DNA of 64,000 bases from the NCBI GenBank assembly GCA_016875395.1, contig VGRF01000001.1, positions 280,988-344,987 on the forward strand, written 5' to 3'. This stretch comes from Deltaproteobacteria bacterium (GTDB taxonomy: Bacteria > Myxococcota_A > UBA9160 > UBA6930). The notes under the pieces were generated by a model. The model was not told the origin of the DNA. It did not search any database and worked only from the letters and a program-made list of their open reading frames with translations. The translations under genes and the position numbers were made by a program. Numbering within the stretch: position 1 is the first letter of the stretch; every line of letters starts with the position of its first letter. Of the stretch, positions 62,844 to 64,000 are shown piece by piece.

Positions 62844-64000
62844 TCACCCCTTGATCCGCTTCGGGTCGTCGGCGTTGCGCAGCGCCTCTTCGCGCGAGAT
62901 CTGACCGCTCGCGACGAGCTTCGAGAGCGAGTCGTCGAGCAGCTGCATGCCATGCGCGCCGCCCATCTGCATGATCGAGAACAGCTGGAAGGTCTTGTTC
63001 TCGCGGATCAGATTTCCCACGGCCTTGTTGTTGACGAGCACCTCGAGCGCCGGCACGCGCTTCGAGCCGTCCTTGCTCGGCACGAGCCGCTGCGAGATCA
63101 CCGCGCGCAGCGACTCCGAAACCATGTTGCGAATCTGATCCTGCTGGTCGGCGGGGAACACGCCGACCAGGCGGTTGATCGTGCGGATCGCGCTGTTGGT
63201 GTGCAGCGTGCCGAGCACGAGGTGGCCCGTCTCCGCTGCGGTGAGCGCGAGCGAGATCGTCTCGAGATCGCGCAGCTCGCCGATCACGATCACGTCGGGG
63301 TCTTCGCGCAGCGCCGCACGCAGCGCTCGCGCGAACGACTCGGTGTGCGGCCCGACCGTGCGCTGGTTCACCGCGCAGCGCTTCGGCGCGTGCACGTACT
63401 CGATCGGATCTTCGACCGTGAGGATGTGCTCCTGACGCTCCTCGTTCACGAGGTCGACGAGCGCGGCGAGCGTCGACGACTTTCCGCAGTTCGCGGGGCC
63501 CGTAACCAGCACGAGGCCTTGGTGGAAATTGGTGAAGCGCGCGAGCGACGCAGGCATGCCGAGGGACTCGAGCGACGGAATCTGCTCGGGAATCACGCGA
63601 AACACGCCGTCGTAGCCGCGCTGCTGGCGGTACACGTTGACGCGGAAGCGGCCGAAGCCGGGCACCTGATACGCGAAGTCGAGCTCGCCGCGTTCGCGGA
63701 AGATCCTCTCCTGCTCCGGGTTCAGTGCGGAGAACACGATGCGCTCGGCGCGATCGGGCGTGATCGGCGACTTGTCCGCGGCGATGAACTGCCCGTGCAG
63801 GCGCAGGCGCAGCGGCATGCCCGAGTGGATGTGCACGTCCGACGCGCCGCGCTCGATGCCCACCCGTAACAAGTTGTGCAGCTCGGTCGGATCGCTGCCG
63901 CGCCGCATCGCCGCCTCCGAACGCGGTGCGACGCGTTCGACGGGAGGCGCCGCTGCAGTGCGCGCGGCGGCCGGCGGCGGCGCGGGTGGCGCCACGCTGC
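62844..64000 (-). CDS. Second PilT/PilU-like ATPase (5' end probably beyond the window edge)
   Basis: About 384 residues are visible. A Pro/Ala-rich N-terminal stretch (PAPPPAAARTAAAPPVERV) may be a linker, and the frame is open to the edge, so the gene may continue; a GTG at 63995 is an internal alternative start. The core is PilT-like: GASDVHIHSGMPLRLRLHG, Walker A VLVTGPANCGKSSTLAAL (ANC replaces the usual TGS), VEDPIEYVHAP, Walker B VIVIGELRDLETISLAL, and LVLGTLHTNSAIRTINR. It is upstream of pilT, and the two are likely co-transcribed, as PilT-PilU pairs often are. Confidence 0.9.
   Translation of the reverse strand, partial: SVAPPAPPPAAARTAAAPPVERVAPRSEAAMRRGSDPTELHNLLRVGIERGASDVHIHSGMPLRLRLHGQFIAADKSPITPDRAERIVFSALNPEQERIFRERGELDFAYQVPGFGRFRVNVYRQQRGYDGVFRVIPEQIPSLESLGMPASLARFTNFHQGLVLVTGPANCGKSSTLAALVDLVNEERQEHILTVEDPIEYVHAPKRCAVNQRTVGPHTESFARALRAALREDPDVIVIGELRDLETISLALTAAETGHLVLGTLHTNSAIRTINRLVGVFPADQQDQIRNMVSESLRAVISQRLVPSKDGSKRVPALEVLVNNKAVGNLIRENKTFQLFSIMQMGGAHGMQLLDDSLSKLVASGQISREEALRNADDPKRIKG

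Overview
The window is a GC-rich bacterial chromosome segment (about 70% G+C by eye) with dense coding on both strands, GTG and TTG starts, and many 4-base GTGA overlaps between neighbouring genes. The gene set suggests an aerobic or facultative Gram-negative, deltaproteobacterium-like organism (Myxococcota or Binatota type). Supporting genes are a PQQ-haem alcohol dehydrogenase, di-haem peroxidase, TonB siderophore receptor, PilT-type ATPases, PilZ and EAL c-di-GMP proteins, flavin/F420-type LLM oxidoreductases and two selenoproteins. The species cannot be named from sequence alone. No rRNA, tRNA, CRISPR array or intact transposase was seen.

Layout. 1-9.1 kb: periplasmic redox and membrane genes (PQQ dehydrogenase, di-haem peroxidase, beta-helix/cupredoxin fusion, VTT membrane protein, zinc dehydrogenase). 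9.1-12.8 kb: two overlapping, paralogous membrane histidine kinases. 12.9-17.5 kb: parvulin-HupE pair, alkaline phosphatase, enoyl-CoA hydratase. 17.7-25 kb: PilZ protein, a peroxiredoxin-like selenoprotein, MATE exporter, HAD phosphatase, EAL protein, RarD, Dus. 25-28.5 kb: BolA, a CGFS glutaredoxin/IscA-like/rhodanese fusion, and a tail-specific protease. 28.8-34 kb: LLM/acetoacetate-decarboxylase-like pair, PAS membrane protein, an AhpD-like selenoprotein, and a copper-storage-type Cys-rich protein. 34-40.5 kb: siderophore receptor with a PepSY membrane protein, divergent from a RegB/RegA redox two-component system. 40.5-46.4 kb: cytochrome P460, PRISE-type reductase, archaemetzincin, a wrecked phoD-like gene with a 23-G run, sahH, Nudix, mtgA. 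46.4-64 kb: lipoprotein, SDR, apaG, MFS, LLM, M28 peptidase, recQ, fbp, FAH hydrolase, SpoU methylase, epimerase, DASS transporter, pcm, and two PilT-like ATPases.

Most notable. (i) The two overlapping kinases are reciprocally defective: one keeps the phospho-accepting His but has a ruined ATP-binding domain, the other keeps the ATP-binding domain but has Arg at the His position. They look like two halves of one heterodimeric kinase. (ii) Two genes are read through in-frame TGA codons (UxxC in a peroxiredoxin-like protein, CxxU in an AhpD-like protein), each with a perfect hairpin just downstream, so the organism should decode selenocysteine. (iii) Intergenic hairpins share the loop TCGAAGACT(C) while their stems differ by compensatory changes; most sit inside a dispersed repeat of about 100 bp. 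(iv) The word TTGTTA, usually followed by a non-A base and G, is far too common for this base composition and appears in every reading frame. (v) A RegA-type operator-like site lies between the RegB gene and the siderophore receptor.
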